Assembly: GCF_004745075.1 (NCBI RefSeq)
Contig: NZ_RHFH01000004.1
Span: 62,001 to 126,000, forward strand
Reading direction: 5' to 3'
Length of the DNA: 64,000 nucleotides
Origin: Brevibacterium sp. S111
GTDB lineage: Bacteria > Actinomycetota > Actinomycetes > Actinomycetales > Brevibacteriaceae
This document shows, in pieces, positions 1-8,676 of this stretch. The notes below the pieces were generated by a model that saw only the letters and a list, made by a program, of their open reading frames with translations, ran no database searches and was not told the DNA's origin. The position numbers and the translations under genes were made by a program. Position 1 is the stretch's first letter. Every line of letters starts with the position of its first letter.

Positions 1-1349
1 GCCGTGAGCATGACCGCCGACCCCCGGTGGATCTGCCGCGGTTCGGGTTCGCTACCGTCGATGAAGCTGCCCCACACTGTCTTCGCACAGTAGGCGAAGG
101 TGAGCACTGAGGCGCCCGCTGCGATGAGCAGAGCCAACCAGCCGGCCCATGGACCGCCCGGCGCCTCGCCGAGGGCGGTGAACAGGGATTCCTTGGAGAC
201 GAAGCCGAGCAGCGGCGGAATCCCGGCCATCGAGCCGCAGCCGATGATGAGCACGACGAACGCGGCCGGAGCGCTGCGTCTGAGCTTCGGGATCCGCGCG
301 AGGTCGCGGGTGCCTGCGAGGTGGTCGACGACGCCGACCATCATGAACAGACCGGATTTGAACAGGGCGTGGGCGATGACGTGCAGGGTGGCTGCGGCGA
401 TCGCGGCTTCGGTGCCGACGCCGATGACGGCGGTGATGAGGCCGAGCTGCGAGACCGTCGAATAGGCCATGAGCTTCTTCACGTCGTGCTGGTTGAGGGC
501 GAACCACCCGCCCAGGCAGGCGGTGAAGAGACCAGCGGTGATGAGCAGGATGTTCCAGGCCGGGGTGGCGTGGAAGGTCGGCGAGAACCGCAGCATGAGG
601 AAGATTCCGGCCTTGACCACCGCTGCGGCGTGCAGATATGCCGAGACCGGCGTGGCTGCGGCCATGGCATCGGGCAGCCAGGAATGGAAGGGGAACTGTG
701 CGGACTTCGTCATAGCGGCGATGCCGATGAGCACGGCGACAGCGGTCGTCACCTCAGGCTGGCCCGCCCACACCGGGGAACCGATCGCCTCGCTCAGATG
801 CGTCGTGCCGGTCACCGCGATGATGACTCCGGTGGCCACCAGCAGACTGAGTCCGCCGATGAAGGTGAAGAACATCGTCCGCAGCGCCGGTGCCTGTCCG
901 GGGGAGCTGGAGCGAGCGATGAGGAAGAACGAGGCCAGTGACGTCAGTTCCCAGCAGACGAAGAGCACGAGCACATCATTGCTGAGCACGAGCGCGACCA
1001 TGGAGAAGGTGAAGATCACCATCAGCCAGTAGAAGCTCGTATTCCGTCCGTGCGGGAGGTACTTCGTCGAATAGGCGAAGACGACCGCCCCGATGATGAG
1101 CGCGATGTAGGTGAAGACGACGCCGAGCCCGTCGGCTCGCAGGGCGAGGTCCACGCCGAACCGGGGAATCCACGGGTAGGCCGCTTCCGGGGTGTTCCCG
1201 GCCATCACCTCGGCGGCGGTGGGTGTGAACAGTGCGGCGACGCCCAGATAGGCGACCGCCAGCGGCCAGCCGCTCGCCCGGCCGGCGAACCGAGTGATGC
1301 CCGGGGTGATGACGACGAGCGCGGCGAGTGCGATGAGAGTGAGGATCAT
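1..1349 (-). CDS. mrpA: Mrp-type Na+/H+ antiporter subunit A (partial, N-terminal part)
   Basis: This is the N-terminal ~449 residues of a multi-pass membrane protein that runs off the left edge of the window, so the stop codon is not seen. It starts at ATG 1349-1347, with GAGGG a few bases upstream. Hydrophobic helices fill almost the whole length. The key antiporter/complex-I residues are present: WELTS around residue 133 (Glu134), TKSAQFPFHSWLPDAM from about 214 (Lys215), VVKAG (Lys246), and an HVIAHALFKSG stretch further on. These match MrpA/MnhA, the largest subunit of the Mrp complex, which exchanges Na+ for H+ across the cytoplasmic membrane. The remaining mrp genes would be expected to the left of the window. 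NuoL-like complex I subunits are the main alternative, but the NTSFYWLM to SNDVLVLFVCWELTS arrangement fits MrpA better. Confidence 0.85.
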   Translation of the reverse strand, partial: MILTLIALAALVVITPGITRFAGRASGWPLAVAYLGVAALFTPTAAEVMAGNTPEAAYPWIPRFGVDLALRADGLGVVFTYIALIIGAVVFAYSTKYLPHGRNTSFYWLMVIFTFSMVALVLSNDVLVLFVCWELTSLASFFLIARSSSPGQAPALRTMFFTFIGGLSLLVATGVIIAVTGTTHLSEAIGSPVWAGQPEVTTAVAVLIGIAAMTKSAQFPFHSWLPDAMAAATPVSAYLHAAAVVKAGIFLMLRFSPTFHATPAWNILLITAGLFTACLGGWFALNQHDVKKLMAYSTVSQLGLITAVIGVGTEAAIAAATLHVIAHALFKSGLFMMVGVVDHLAGTRDLARIPKLRRSAPAAFVVLIIGCGSMAGIPPLLGFVSKESLFTALGEAPGGPWAGWLALLIAAGASVLTFAYCAKTVWGSFIDGSEPEPRQIHRGSAVMLT

Positions 1350-1433
1350 GACCGGCCCTCAGCGGCCGCAGACGCAGGTGATGGTTCCTTCACTCACTGA
1401 TCCTTCATCGCGATGTGCGAATACTGATTATCG

Positions 1434-1439
1434 TAGACT
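1434..1439 (+). promoter_or_regulatory. -10 box of the glycosyltransferase gene
   Basis: TAGACT fits the actinobacterial TANNNT -10 pattern and would start RNA near 1446, leaving a ~26-base leader with a CGGAG ribosome site before ATG 1472. It lies downstream of the alternative GTG at 1415, which argues for the 1472 start. I see no clear -35. Confidence 0.4.
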
Positions 1440-1471
1440 TACGAAGAATCAGACTATCGACTCGGAGTTCC

Positions 1472-2653
1472 ATGAGCAAAAGCACAATGACCCCTCGGCC
1501 CGAGTCGCGGCTGTCGGTGTTCTTCGACGCGCGCTTCACCCGCACAACGCATCATGACGGAATCTCCCGCTACGGCGCGTGCCTCCTCGCGGCTCTCCTC
1601 GAAGCCGTCGAGGACACGGATATCGACGTCACCGCCATCATCAGCGATCGGGCGCAGCTGGCCCTGCTGCCGGAATGTCGATGGGTCGAACTCAACGACC
1701 CCACCTCCCCCGCCGAGGTCGCCGTCGCCGGCAGGCTCAACGCCCTCGGAGCCGATGTCGTGTTCTCCACAATGCAGACGATGGGCTCCTTCGGACGTCG
1801 CTACGGCCTCATCCTCACCATCCACGACCTCATCTACTATTCGCATCCGCAGCCGCCGGGCGATCTCCCGCTGCCGATCCGTCTGCTGTGGCGGGCCTAC
1901 CACCTCAGCTACGCTCCGCAGCGGCTTCTGCTCAACCGGGCCGATGCCGTCGCGGCCGTGTCCGAGACGACGAAGGACCTCATCGCCGCCCACCGCCTGA
2001 CCACCAAACCGGTGGCTGTGGTTTCGAACGCAGCGGAGGTGTCCGCGGCGGGCACGCGGACCGTGAACCGCAGCGATGCGAAGACGCTCATCTATATGGG
2101 CGCCTTCCTGCCGTACAAGAACGTCGAAGCACTCATCCGCTCACTCGAACACCTGCCGGGATGGACCCTGCACATCGCCAGCAGAATCGAGGGACGCCGA
2201 GAGGCGCAGCTGCGGTCACTCATCCCCGACCGGGCGAAGGTCGTGTTCCATCGCGGGATCAGCGAAGAGGACTATGCTCGACTCCTCGACGAGGCGACAG
2301 CACTCGTCACGGCTTCCCGAGAGGAGGGCTTCGGTCTGCCTGTCATCGAGGCGATGGCGCAGGGGGTCCCGGTCGCGGTCTCGGACATACCGATCTTCAA
2401 TGAGATCGCCGGAGCGGCGGCGTTGTACTTCGACCAGGAGGATCCGCGCTCGATTGCGGAGGCGATCACCCGGCTCACCAACGCGGGTACTTGGGAGAAG
2501 AAGTCACAGGCGGGCCTGGTCCAGTCGCAGAAATTCGATTGGGCCGACTCGGCTGCGGCTCTCGTCGAGCTCATCCGTTCGGTCGCTGCCGAACCGGCAA
2601 CGGGTGCGACGAGGCGCATCGGCGGTGCCGACGAGCGGGAATCGAGGAGCTGA
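1472..2653 (+). CDS. Glycosyltransferase family 4 protein
   Basis: A 393-residue GT-B fold glycosyltransferase. The N-terminal half contains the LTIHDLIYYSHP segment typical of GT4 enzymes acting on surface polysaccharides or glycolipids, then AVSETTKDLI. The C-terminal half has the nucleotide-sugar site LIYMGAFLPYKNVEALI and the E-x7-E motif in EEGFGLPVIEAM around residues 284-295. It probably transfers a hexose such as mannose from a nucleotide sugar to a cell-envelope glycan; donor and acceptor cannot be read from sequence. The start at ATG 1472 is preferred over GTG 1415 because it follows a CGGAG site and a -10 box. The gene is divergent from mrpA and converges on the phosphatase gene, so it appears to be a single-gene unit. 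Confidence 0.8.
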   Translation: MSKSTMTPRPESRLSVFFDARFTRTTHHDGISRYGACLLAALLEAVEDTDIDVTAIISDRAQLALLPECRWVELNDPTSPAEVAVAGRLNALGADVVFSTMQTMGSFGRRYGLILTIHDLIYYSHPQPPGDLPLPIRLLWRAYHLSYAPQRLLLNRADAVAAVSETTKDLIAAHRLTTKPVAVVSNAAEVSAAGTRTVNRSDAKTLIYMGAFLPYKNVEALIRSLEHLPGWTLHIASRIEGRREAQLRSLIPDRAKVVFHRGISEEDYARLLDEATALVTASREEGFGLPVIEAMAQGVPVAVSDIPIFNEIAGAAALYFDQEDPRSIAEAITRLTNAGTWEKKSQAGLVQSQKFDWADSAAALVELIRSVAAEPATGATRRIGGADERESRS

Positions 2654-2700
2654 GGCCCGGGGGTGCCAGTCGGTCCGTCGGTCGGAGGCAGGGAGCGGAC

Positions 2701-3297
2701 TCAGCGGATGTTCGTGCCCCAGCTGCGCAGCACCCACCCGCGTTCGGACCAGCCGAACTCTCCGTGCCCGCAGTTGCCGAGCACGCCTATGCGACCGGTG
2801 CCGGTCATGTCGAGGAGGATCTCCGCGGCCCCGCGGAGCACGGCACCGTGGGCGACGATGGCGATCGTCTCGGCGGTCGCCGATCCGACGATGTCGGTGA
2901 TGGCTGCGGCGACACGGTTGCCCGATCGCGACCGGGATTCTCCTCCCGGGGGTGCGACATCGGCACCGGAGACCCAGTCGGCGAGTTCGGACGGCCAGGT
3001 CAGTCCCACCTCGGCGCGGGTCGATCCTTCCCACTCGCCGAAGGCGGCTTCGCGCAGGCGAGCGTCACGGGCCGCTGTGAGGCCGACGAACGAGGCGAGG
3101 ATGTCAGCGGTCTCCGCGGCCCGGGAGAGGTCTGAGGAAACGATGTGCTCCGGGGCGAACTCGGCGAGCCTGCGGGCGGCCTCAGCGGCCTGAGCGCGAC
3201 CGGTGTCGTTCAGCGGCACATCGGATTGCCCCTGGAATCGCCCCTCGACATTGAAATCGGTCTGACCATGGCGCCAGAACAGGACGGTCTTCGTCAT
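2701..3297 (-). CDS. Histidine phosphatase family protein (phosphoglycerate mutase-like)
   Basis: A 198-residue branch-1 histidine phosphatase. The catalytic RHGQTD motif is at residues 9-14, with His10 as the phospho-acceptor. FQGQSDVPLNDTGRAQA follows as expected, and the second catalytic histidine is in IVAHGAVLRG near residue 147. Family members hydrolyse phosphate from small sugars or phosphoproteins, or act as phosphoglycerate mutases; the real substrate is unknown. ATG 3297-3295 overlaps the TGA of rsfS by four bases (ATGA), so the two genes are translationally coupled at the end of the nadD-rsfS cluster. The same order, with a gpm-like gene after rsfS, is known in mycobacteria (Rv2419c). 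A longer reading frame upstream exists, but the ATGA junction fixes this start. Confidence 0.85.
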   Translation of the reverse strand: MTKTVLFWRHGQTDFNVEGRFQGQSDVPLNDTGRAQAAEAARRLAEFAPEHIVSSDLSRAAETADILASFVGLTAARDARLREAAFGEWEGSTRAEVGLTWPSELADWVSGADVAPPGGESRSRSGNRVAAAITDIVGSATAETIAIVAHGAVLRGAAEILLDMTGTGRIGVLGNCGHGEFGWSERGWVLRSWGTNIR

Positions 3298-3671
3298 TCG
3301 TCTGCGTCGGGCTCGGGCAGGTTCAGGTCGATGACCGGCACGTCCTTCCACAGTCGCTCCAGCGCATAGTACTCGCGCTGTTCGGCGGAGAAGACGTGGA
3401 CGACGATCTCTCCGAAGTCGAGCAGGACCCAGTCGCCCCCGCGTCCCTCACGCCGCAGCGGTGTGCGGTCGTGTTCGCGTTGGACGGCCTCTTCGACGGA
3501 GTCGATGATCGCATCGATCTGGCGTTCGTTGTCGGCGGAGATGATGAGGAAGGCATCGGTGATGTAGAGCGTGGAACTCACATCGAGGCCGATGATGTCG
3601 GTGCCGAGCTTCTCGTCCGCGGCTTTCGCGGCGGTCTGAAGCAGCTGAGTGGAATCGGCGATCTCGCTCAC
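3294..3671 (-). CDS. rsfS: Ribosome silencing factor RsfS (iojap/YbeB family)
   Basis: A protein of about 125 residues matching RsfS, which binds ribosomal protein L14 on the 50S subunit and blocks joining to 30S under starvation. The family core is clear: DIIGLDVSSTLYITDAFLIIS, then NERQIDAIIDSVEEAV, then GDWVLLDFGEIVVHVFS and the REYYALERLW ending. I prefer the GTG at 3671-3669 because AAAGGA lies just upstream. The ATG five codons earlier (3686) has no visible ribosome site and is the alternative. It lies 37 bases after the disordered membrane protein gene and overlaps the next gene by four bases. The acidic tail after NLPEP is unremarkable. Confidence 0.9.
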   Translation of the reverse strand: MSEIADSTQLLQTAAKAADEKLGTDIIGLDVSSTLYITDAFLIISADNERQIDAIIDSVEEAVQREHDRTPLRREGRGGDWVLLDFGEIVVHVFSAEQREYYALERLWKDVPVIDLNLPEPDADE

Positions 3672-3708
3672 AAGATCCTTTCGCATGGATGCAGGAATGC
3701 AGGTGGTG

Positions 3709-5280
3709 TCACTGGAACATGATGAAGGCGACGACGATGAGGGCCAGCGCGAAGAAAGCGGCGATCCCGAGGATGATGTAGGGCATCTTCGAGGGCTCTT
3801 CCCCCATGAGGATCTGCCCGTCGTGTCCGGTCACCGACCTGGCGGGGATGCGGGTTCCCGGTGGGTTCTCCGTCTCCTCGTCTTCGTAGTCGCTGTTCGG
3901 CAGAGCCCAGGCTTCGGGGACGGCGTCCATGGGACGGGTCTCCGGGTTCGCAGCCAGTGCCCGTGCCGCATCATCGGATCCGGGCTCGTGAGCTGGGGTG
4001 TTCGCCTCACGGTTCGTCGCATCGTCTGCCGACGCCGTTTCGGTGCCGGCCGACGCTGCGGTCGGTTCCTCAGCGGTGCCGGGTTCGTCGGTCGTGGGGA
4101 TCTGCGCCGAGGCCGCGGTGACGACACGCACGCCCGAGGTCGACGGCGGCTGGACGATCGGCATCCGGCGCGAACGGGAGGCCGGTTCCGGCCCGTCCTG
4201 TTCGGACTGTCCAGCCTCGGTCTTCTCAGTGGGTTCGTCCTTCGCAGCAGGTTCTTCACTCCCCAGTGCTTCGGCAGCCGAATCAGCAGCGTCCGTCTCG
4301 CCCGACGCCGCGGCATCGGTCGAGCCCGGAGCCGGTGTCTCGGTCGAGCCCGCGGCCGGTGCGTCGGTACCCGGCGTCGTCGGGGACTCGTCGACGGCGT
4401 CCTCGTCGAGAGCGGAGAACGGCATCGAGAGCGCATCGTAGGGTTCGCTCTCACGGGTCGTCGGCCGCGGGGCGGAGTCGGCGGTCACCGGGGCTTCGAA
4501 GTCGCGTGCGGCGACTTCCTCGGTGGCTCCGCCGAACCCGGCGGCATCGTAGGATTCGTGTTCGGCCAGGGGCTCGCTCTCCGAGCTTTCGCCGAAGGCG
4601 GGGTCGGAGGCGTCGGAGTCCGCGGTCGTCGTCTCGCCGGATGCGTCGTCGTCGGCCGCTGCCGCGGCGGACTCTGTCACAGTGGGCGAAGACTTCGCAG
4701 GGGTGCTCTCGGCAGGCGCGTCCTCGCCGGCCTCGGCGATCTCGGGCAGCGGACCGGTCAGTCGACCCTCGGAGGCGGCCTGACGTTCGGCCAGTTCCGT
4801 CTCATCGGCGACGACGGGCAGGGCACCGGTCGACAGATCGCCATAGTGCGAGAGGCCGTGTTCGCGCAGGTAGCGCTTCTTCTCGGCTCGGGACTGGAAA
4901 TGCGGCAGCGGGGCCCGTTGCGGATCGAGACGATCCTCGGCATGCACCGGGGGCCGCGACTCCTGCGGGTGGTCCGAAGCCAGGGCTCCGCGTTCGTGGC
5001 TGGTTCGCGGCGCAGGGGCGGGATCGATGCGGGAGCTCGCGGCGTGGTCGCCCTCAGCCTCGGGTGCACCCGTGTCGGACGTGCCTGCATCGCCGGCTTC
5101 CTCACGGGGTGCCGGCGGGGTCTCGGGCTTCTTCGGCGACGCCGGGGTGAGGAGATCGGCGCGAGAGTTCGGGGCCTCTTGCGGCTGCTCAGGAACCGCT
5201 CGTGCCTCGAACGCCTGTTCCGCCGCCTGCCGTTCGGCTTCGCGCCGGGCTCGACGTGACGTGAACTGCTCCTCAGCCAT
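3709..5280 (-). CDS. Tail-anchored, largely disordered membrane protein of unknown function
   Basis: A 523-residue protein with three visible parts. First is a basic, charged N-terminus ([20 protein letters not shown]). Next is a ~450-residue low-complexity region rich in Ala, Glu, Ser, Thr, Pro and Asp. Last is one C-terminal hydrophobic helix from about 498 to 521 ([20 protein letters not shown]) that would act as a tail anchor. A proline-rich patch ([19 protein letters not shown]) and a short stretch before the helix ([17 protein letters not shown]) are the least degenerate parts. ATG 5280 overlaps the end of nadD by eight bases and follows GGAG. It sits between nadD and rsfS, where Micrococcales often carry a poorly conserved membrane protein. 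I do not recognise a domain and assign no function. Confidence 0.75.
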   Translation of the reverse strand: MAEEQFTSRRARREAERQAAEQAFEARAVPEQPQEAPNSRADLLTPASPKKPETPPAPREEAGDAGTSDTGAPEAEGDHAASSRIDPAPAPRTSHERGALASDHPQESRPPVHAEDRLDPQRAPLPHFQSRAEKKRYLREHGLSHYGDLSTGALPVVADETELAERQAASEGRLTGPLPEIAEAGEDAPAESTPAKSSPTVTESAAAAADDDASGETTTADSDASDPAFGESSESEPLAEHESYDAAGFGGATEEVAARDFEAPVTADSAPRPTTRESEPYDALSMPFSALDEDAVDESPTTPGTDAPAAGSTETPAPGSTDAAASGETDAADSAAEALGSEEPAAKDEPTEKTEAGQSEQDGPEPASRSRRMPIVQPPSTSGVRVVTAASAQIPTTDEPGTAEEPTAASAGTETASADDATNREANTPAHEPGSDDAARALAANPETRPMDAVPEAWALPNSDYEDEETENPPGTRIPARSVTGHDGQILMGEEPSKMPYIILGIAAFFALALIVVAFIMFQ

Positions 5281-5878
5281 TCTCACTCCTGTACAACTCG
5301 TATTTCGCGATGTATTGCACGACGCCGTCCGGTACGAGATACCAGACAGGCGCGCCGTCCATCACCCGTTGTCTGCAATCCGTGGACGATATCGCCAGCG
5401 CCGGAATCTGCACGAGACTCAGCCGATCCACCGGGAGTCCCTCACCATGGAGTTCGTGCCCGGGGCGGCTGACCCCGACGAAGTGTGCCAAGGAAAACAG
5501 CTCATCCACATTCTTCCACGTCAGGATCTGAGCCAAAGCGTCCGCGCCGGTGATGAAGAACAACTCTGTGTCCGAACCGTAGCTGCGGGCCAGATCCCGC
5601 AGCGTATCGATGGTGTAGGTCGGACCCGGGCGGTCGACGTCCGCGCGAGAGACGGTGAAACGTGGATTCGATGCGGTGGCGACGACGGTCATCAGGTACC
5701 GGTGTTCGGCGCTGGTGACCTCTTCGACGTCCTTCTGATACGGCCGTCCGGTGGGGACGAAAACCACCTCGTCGAGGTCGAAGGTCGCTTGGACCTCACT
5801 TGCCGCGACGAGGTGGCCGTGGTGGACGGGGTCGAAGGTGCCGCCCATGACACCGACTCTGCGTCTGTGCTCTGCCAT
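5273..5878 (-). CDS. nadD: Nicotinate-nucleotide adenylyltransferase
   Basis: A 201-residue enzyme that joins nicotinate mononucleotide and ATP to form deamido-NAD, a late step of NAD synthesis in the cytoplasm. The nucleotidyltransferase motif [12 protein letters not shown] is at residues 12-23 with the HxGH histidines, and the second signature ISSTDCR is at about 163-169. [15 protein letters not shown] in the middle is typical of the family. Length is normal. The gene starts one base after the stop of a 53-residue membrane protein and overlaps the next gene by eight bases, so it is within one transcription unit. The nadD-rsfS linkage is common in actinobacteria (Rv2421c-Rv2420c). Confidence 0.95.
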   Translation of the reverse strand: MAEHRRRVGVMGGTFDPVHHGHLVAASEVQATFDLDEVVFVPTGRPYQKDVEEVTSAEHRYLMTVVATASNPRFTVSRADVDRPGPTYTIDTLRDLARSYGSDTELFFITGADALAQILTWKNVDELFSLAHFVGVSRPGHELHGEGLPVDRLSLVQIPALAISSTDCRQRVMDGAPVWYLVPDGVVQYIAKYELYRSENG

Positions 5879-5879
5879 A

Positions 5880-6041
5880 TCAGTGGCGGTGCGAGATGCC
5901 CTTCCACGACCGAGTCACAATGCCGATCGTGAGGAAGATCGCCAGGGTGGTGAGTCCGAACCAGATCGGATCCATCGGCAGCTCGGTGTGGGCTGCATGC
6001 TCAGCACCTTCGGCCGCGGCTGCCAAGATGGCTGCGTTCAC
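5880..6041 (-). CDS. Small single-pass membrane protein upstream of nadD
   Basis: A 53-residue protein starting at GTG 6041-6039, with a strong GAAGGAG ribosome site five bases upstream. The N-terminus is Ala-rich with [17 protein letters not shown], followed by one hydrophobic helix ([19 protein letters not shown]) and a short basic end (KGISHRH). Small proteins of this pattern, with a His/Glu-rich start, an ELPMPP-like motif and one helix, are found before nadD in many actinobacteria; that is from memory and not a search. The stop is one base before the nadD ATG, which suggests coupling. The function is unknown. The good ribosome site and protein-like composition make it a real gene despite its size. 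Confidence 0.75.
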   Translation of the reverse strand: MNAAILAAAAEGAEHAAHTELPMDPIWFGLTTLAIFLTIGIVTRSWKGISHRH

Positions 6042-6216
6042 GTGATTACTCCTTCTCATTTCCTCCGACGCGGAAAGTGCGCGCCGGTTTCACTGTTCTC
6101 TCATTTTCTCATGAACGACCCCGTTATTCGGCATCGACATGACTTCGATCGGTTTCGAATCCGCCGAGGCGGGGCCGGGGAGGCTCCGATCGTGACGGTT
6201 TCGCCCCGGTTGGGGA

Positions 6217-7506
6217 TCAGGAACGGATCTGTCCGTTGCCCATCATCACCCACTTCGTCGTCGTCAGCTGCTCGAGGCCCATCGGACCGCGAGCGTGCAG
6301 CTTCTGCGTGGAGATGCCGACCTCGGCTCCGAAGCCGAGCTCTCCCCCATCGGTGAATCGGGTGGAGACGTTGACCCCGACGGCCGCGGCGTCGATCGCG
6401 GCGACGAAGGTGTCGGCATTGTCGAGGTCCTTCGTGACGATGACTTCGGTATGCCCGGAGCTGTAGGCGCGGATGTGGTCGATGGCCTCTTCGATCCCGG
6501 TGACGAGCTTGATCGCGATCTCCAGACCGAGGTATTCCTTGGCCCAGTCGCGCCGTGAGACCCGGCGGACCTTCATCGTCGAGGGGGCCAGGGCAGAGAC
6601 ATCGGAGTCGGCGTGGACGATGACGCCGGCCTGATCGAGGCGTTCGAGGATCTTCGGCAGCACCCGTTTGGACGCTTTCTCATGGACGAGCAGCGTCTCG
6701 AGGGAGTTGCAGACGCTGGGCCGGTGCGTCTTCGAATTCAGCACGAGGTCGACGGCGGTCTTCACCGTGGCCGTGGAGTCGACGAACATGTGGACGTTGC
6801 CGACCCCGGTCTCGATCACGGGCACGATCGATTCCTGCACGACCATATTGATGAGTTCGGCGCCGCCTCGGGGAATGAGCAGGTCGACGAAGTCACGGGC
6901 GTTCATGAGCACGTTCGCTCCCTCACGGCCGTACTGGTCGATGCCGTTGATCGTGTCGGCGGGCAGCCCTGCCGATTCGACGGCGCCGCGGAGGACGGAG
7001 ATGATCTCCGCGTTCGAGTTCTGCGCTGCCGAACCTCCGCGCAGCACCGAGGCGTTGCCCGATTTCAGGGCGAGCACGGCGATGTCGACGGTGACGTTCG
7101 GGCGGGCTTCGTAGATGGCTCCGATGACGCCCATCGGCACTCGCGTCTGGGTGAGCTTGATGCCGTTGGGCAGGGTTCGGCCGAGGACGACGTCGCCGAC
7201 GGGGTCGGAGAGGTCGATGACGGCTTCGACCGAATCCGCGATCGCGGCGATGCGACCGGCGTCAAGACGGAGGCGGTCGAGCAGCGCTTCGCTCATTCCG
7301 TTCTCGGTGCCGGCGGCGATGTCGGCGTCATTGGCCTTGACGATGCGGTCGGTATGGGTCCGCAGCGCCTCGGCGATGGCGTGCAGGGCGGCATTCTTGT
7401 CGGCCGTCGAGGTCGTGGCCAGCAGGCTCGATGCGGTTTTGGCATTGCGCGCGATCCGGGTCACGCCGCGCACAGTCTTGGGGTGGATCTCGGCTGCAGC
7501 GCTCAT
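6217..7506 (-). CDS. proA: Glutamate-5-semialdehyde dehydrogenase (gamma-glutamyl phosphate reductase)
   Basis: A 429-residue NADPH-dependent reductase that converts gamma-glutamyl phosphate to glutamate semialdehyde, the second step of proline synthesis. The aldehyde-dehydrogenase-like fold is evident: PNGIKLTQTRVPMGVIGAIYE near residues 110-130, GNASVLRGGSAA, LIPRGGAELI, and the catalytic cysteine in RPSVCNSLET near residue 265. HTEVIVT and a C-terminal GFGAEVGISTQKLHARGPMGL segment complete the signature. ATG 7506 lies three bases after the stop of proB, so the two enzymes of the unstable intermediate are made together. It is the last gene of the rplU-rpmA-obgE-proB-proA run. Confidence 0.95.
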   Translation of the reverse strand: MSAAAEIHPKTVRGVTRIARNAKTASSLLATTSTADKNAALHAIAEALRTHTDRIVKANDADIAAGTENGMSEALLDRLRLDAGRIAAIADSVEAVIDLSDPVGDVVLGRTLPNGIKLTQTRVPMGVIGAIYEARPNVTVDIAVLALKSGNASVLRGGSAAQNSNAEIISVLRGAVESAGLPADTINGIDQYGREGANVLMNARDFVDLLIPRGGAELINMVVQESIVPVIETGVGNVHMFVDSTATVKTAVDLVLNSKTHRPSVCNSLETLLVHEKASKRVLPKILERLDQAGVIVHADSDVSALAPSTMKVRRVSRRDWAKEYLGLEIAIKLVTGIEEAIDHIRAYSSGHTEVIVTKDLDNADTFVAAIDAAAVGVNVSTRFTDGGELGFGAEVGISTQKLHARGPMGLEQLTTTKWVMMGNGQIRS

Positions 7507-7509
7507 GTG

Positions 7510-8676
7510 CTATCTCCCCCCGCTCACATGTGTGAGAACGAGATCGTTACGATGGATGACCTCTTTACGGTAATCATTTCCCAGACGGGTGCCAAGTTCC
7601 TCGGTCGTGGACCCGAACATCAGCGGCAGCTCCTCGGACGAGAAGTTCGTCATCCCCCGGGCGATGACCTCGCCGTCGATGCTGCGGATCTCGACCGGGT
7701 CGCCGGCCTCGAAGTCTCCGTCGGCCGCGGTCACGCCCGCCGCGAGCAGAGAAGTGCCTCGGGAGAGCACCGCCTGCTCGGCCCCCCTGTCGATGGTCAC
7801 CGACCCGAAGGTCCGCGCAAGGTGCCGCAGCCACAGCAGACGCGTGCCGCGACGTCGGTGGGTGACCGCGAAGTACGTGCCCACTTCGTCCCCGGCCAGC
7901 ACCGAGTCGACCTGGGGCGCCGATGTCAGCACCGCGGGGATACCGGAATCGGCGACCATGATCGCGGCGTCGACCTTCGTGGCCATCCCGCCGGTGCCCG
8001 TCCCGGCGGAGCCGACCCCGCCGATGGCGATGGTCTCGAGATCGCTCGGACCGTGCACATGATCGATGAGGCGCGAGCCGGGCCGGTCCGGGGGCCCCGA
8101 GTAGAGGGCGTCGACGTCGGAGAGGAGGACGAGTGCATCCGCGTGGGACAGGTGTGCGACGAGGGCTGCGAGCCGGTCGTTGTCACCGAAGCGGATCTCC
8201 TCGGTGGCCACGGCATCGTTCTCGTTGACGATGGGCAGAGTGCCCAGGGCGAGGAGTTTGTCGATGGCCCGCTGGGCGTTCTTGTACTGTGTCCGACGGA
8301 TGAGGTCGTCGGCGGTGAGCAGCACCTGACCGGGCACGAGATCGTAGCGTCCCAGAGCACGGGTGTAGGCGGCCATGAGCAGTCCCTGGCCGACGCCGGC
8401 CGCGGCCTGCTGAGTGGCGAGATCGCGGGGCCGTCTGTTCAGGCCCATCGGGTCGAGGCCGGCCGCGATCGCGCCGGAGGACACGAGGATCACCTCATGC
8501 CCGGCGGCGCGATGAGCACCGATGACATCGGTGAGCGCAATGAGCTTGGCTTCGTCGAGGCCACCGTCGATGGTGGTCAGAGAAGACGAACCGACCTTGA
8601 CCACGACACGACGCGCGGTGGCGATGTCCTCGCGGACGGCCGGCGCTGCAGTTCTCCCGTGCGAAGAGGCGCTCAC
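7510..8676 (-). CDS. proB: Glutamate 5-kinase
   Basis: A 388-residue enzyme that phosphorylates glutamate at the gamma carboxyl, the first and usually proline-inhibited step of proline synthesis. It has the amino-acid kinase domain ([12 protein letters not shown] at about residues 25-36, [14 protein letters not shown], and the acidic [11 protein letters not shown] segment). A C-terminal PUA domain from about residue 285 contains [20 protein letters not shown]. The PUA domain is standard in full-length bacterial ProB. The GTG start overlaps the TGA of obgE as GTGA, so translation is coupled to the GTPase gene. obgE-proB-proA adjacency is typical of actinobacteria. Confidence 0.95.
   Translation of the reverse strand: MSASSHGRTAAPAVREDIATARRVVVKVGSSSLTTIDGGLDEAKLIALTDVIGAHRAAGHEVILVSSGAIAAGLDPMGLNRRPRDLATQQAAAGVGQGLLMAAYTRALGRYDLVPGQVLLTADDLIRRTQYKNAQRAIDKLLALGTLPIVNENDAVATEEIRFGDNDRLAALVAHLSHADALVLLSDVDALYSGPPDRPGSRLIDHVHGPSDLETIAIGGVGSAGTGTGGMATKVDAAIMVADSGIPAVLTSAPQVDSVLAGDEVGTYFAVTHRRRGTRLLWLRHLARTFGSVTIDRGAEQAVLSRGTSLLAAGVTAADGDFEAGDPVEIRSIDGEVIARGMTNFSSEELPLMFGSTTEELGTRLGNDYRKEVIHRNDLVLTHVSGGR

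Noticed and set aside
3649-5259. A 536-codon plus-strand frame opposite the disordered protein
   Set aside because: Arg/Gly-rich mirror. Since the minus-strand protein is itself low-complexity I weighed both; the minus frame has a ribosome site, gene overlap with nadD and a clean membrane helix, the plus frame has none.
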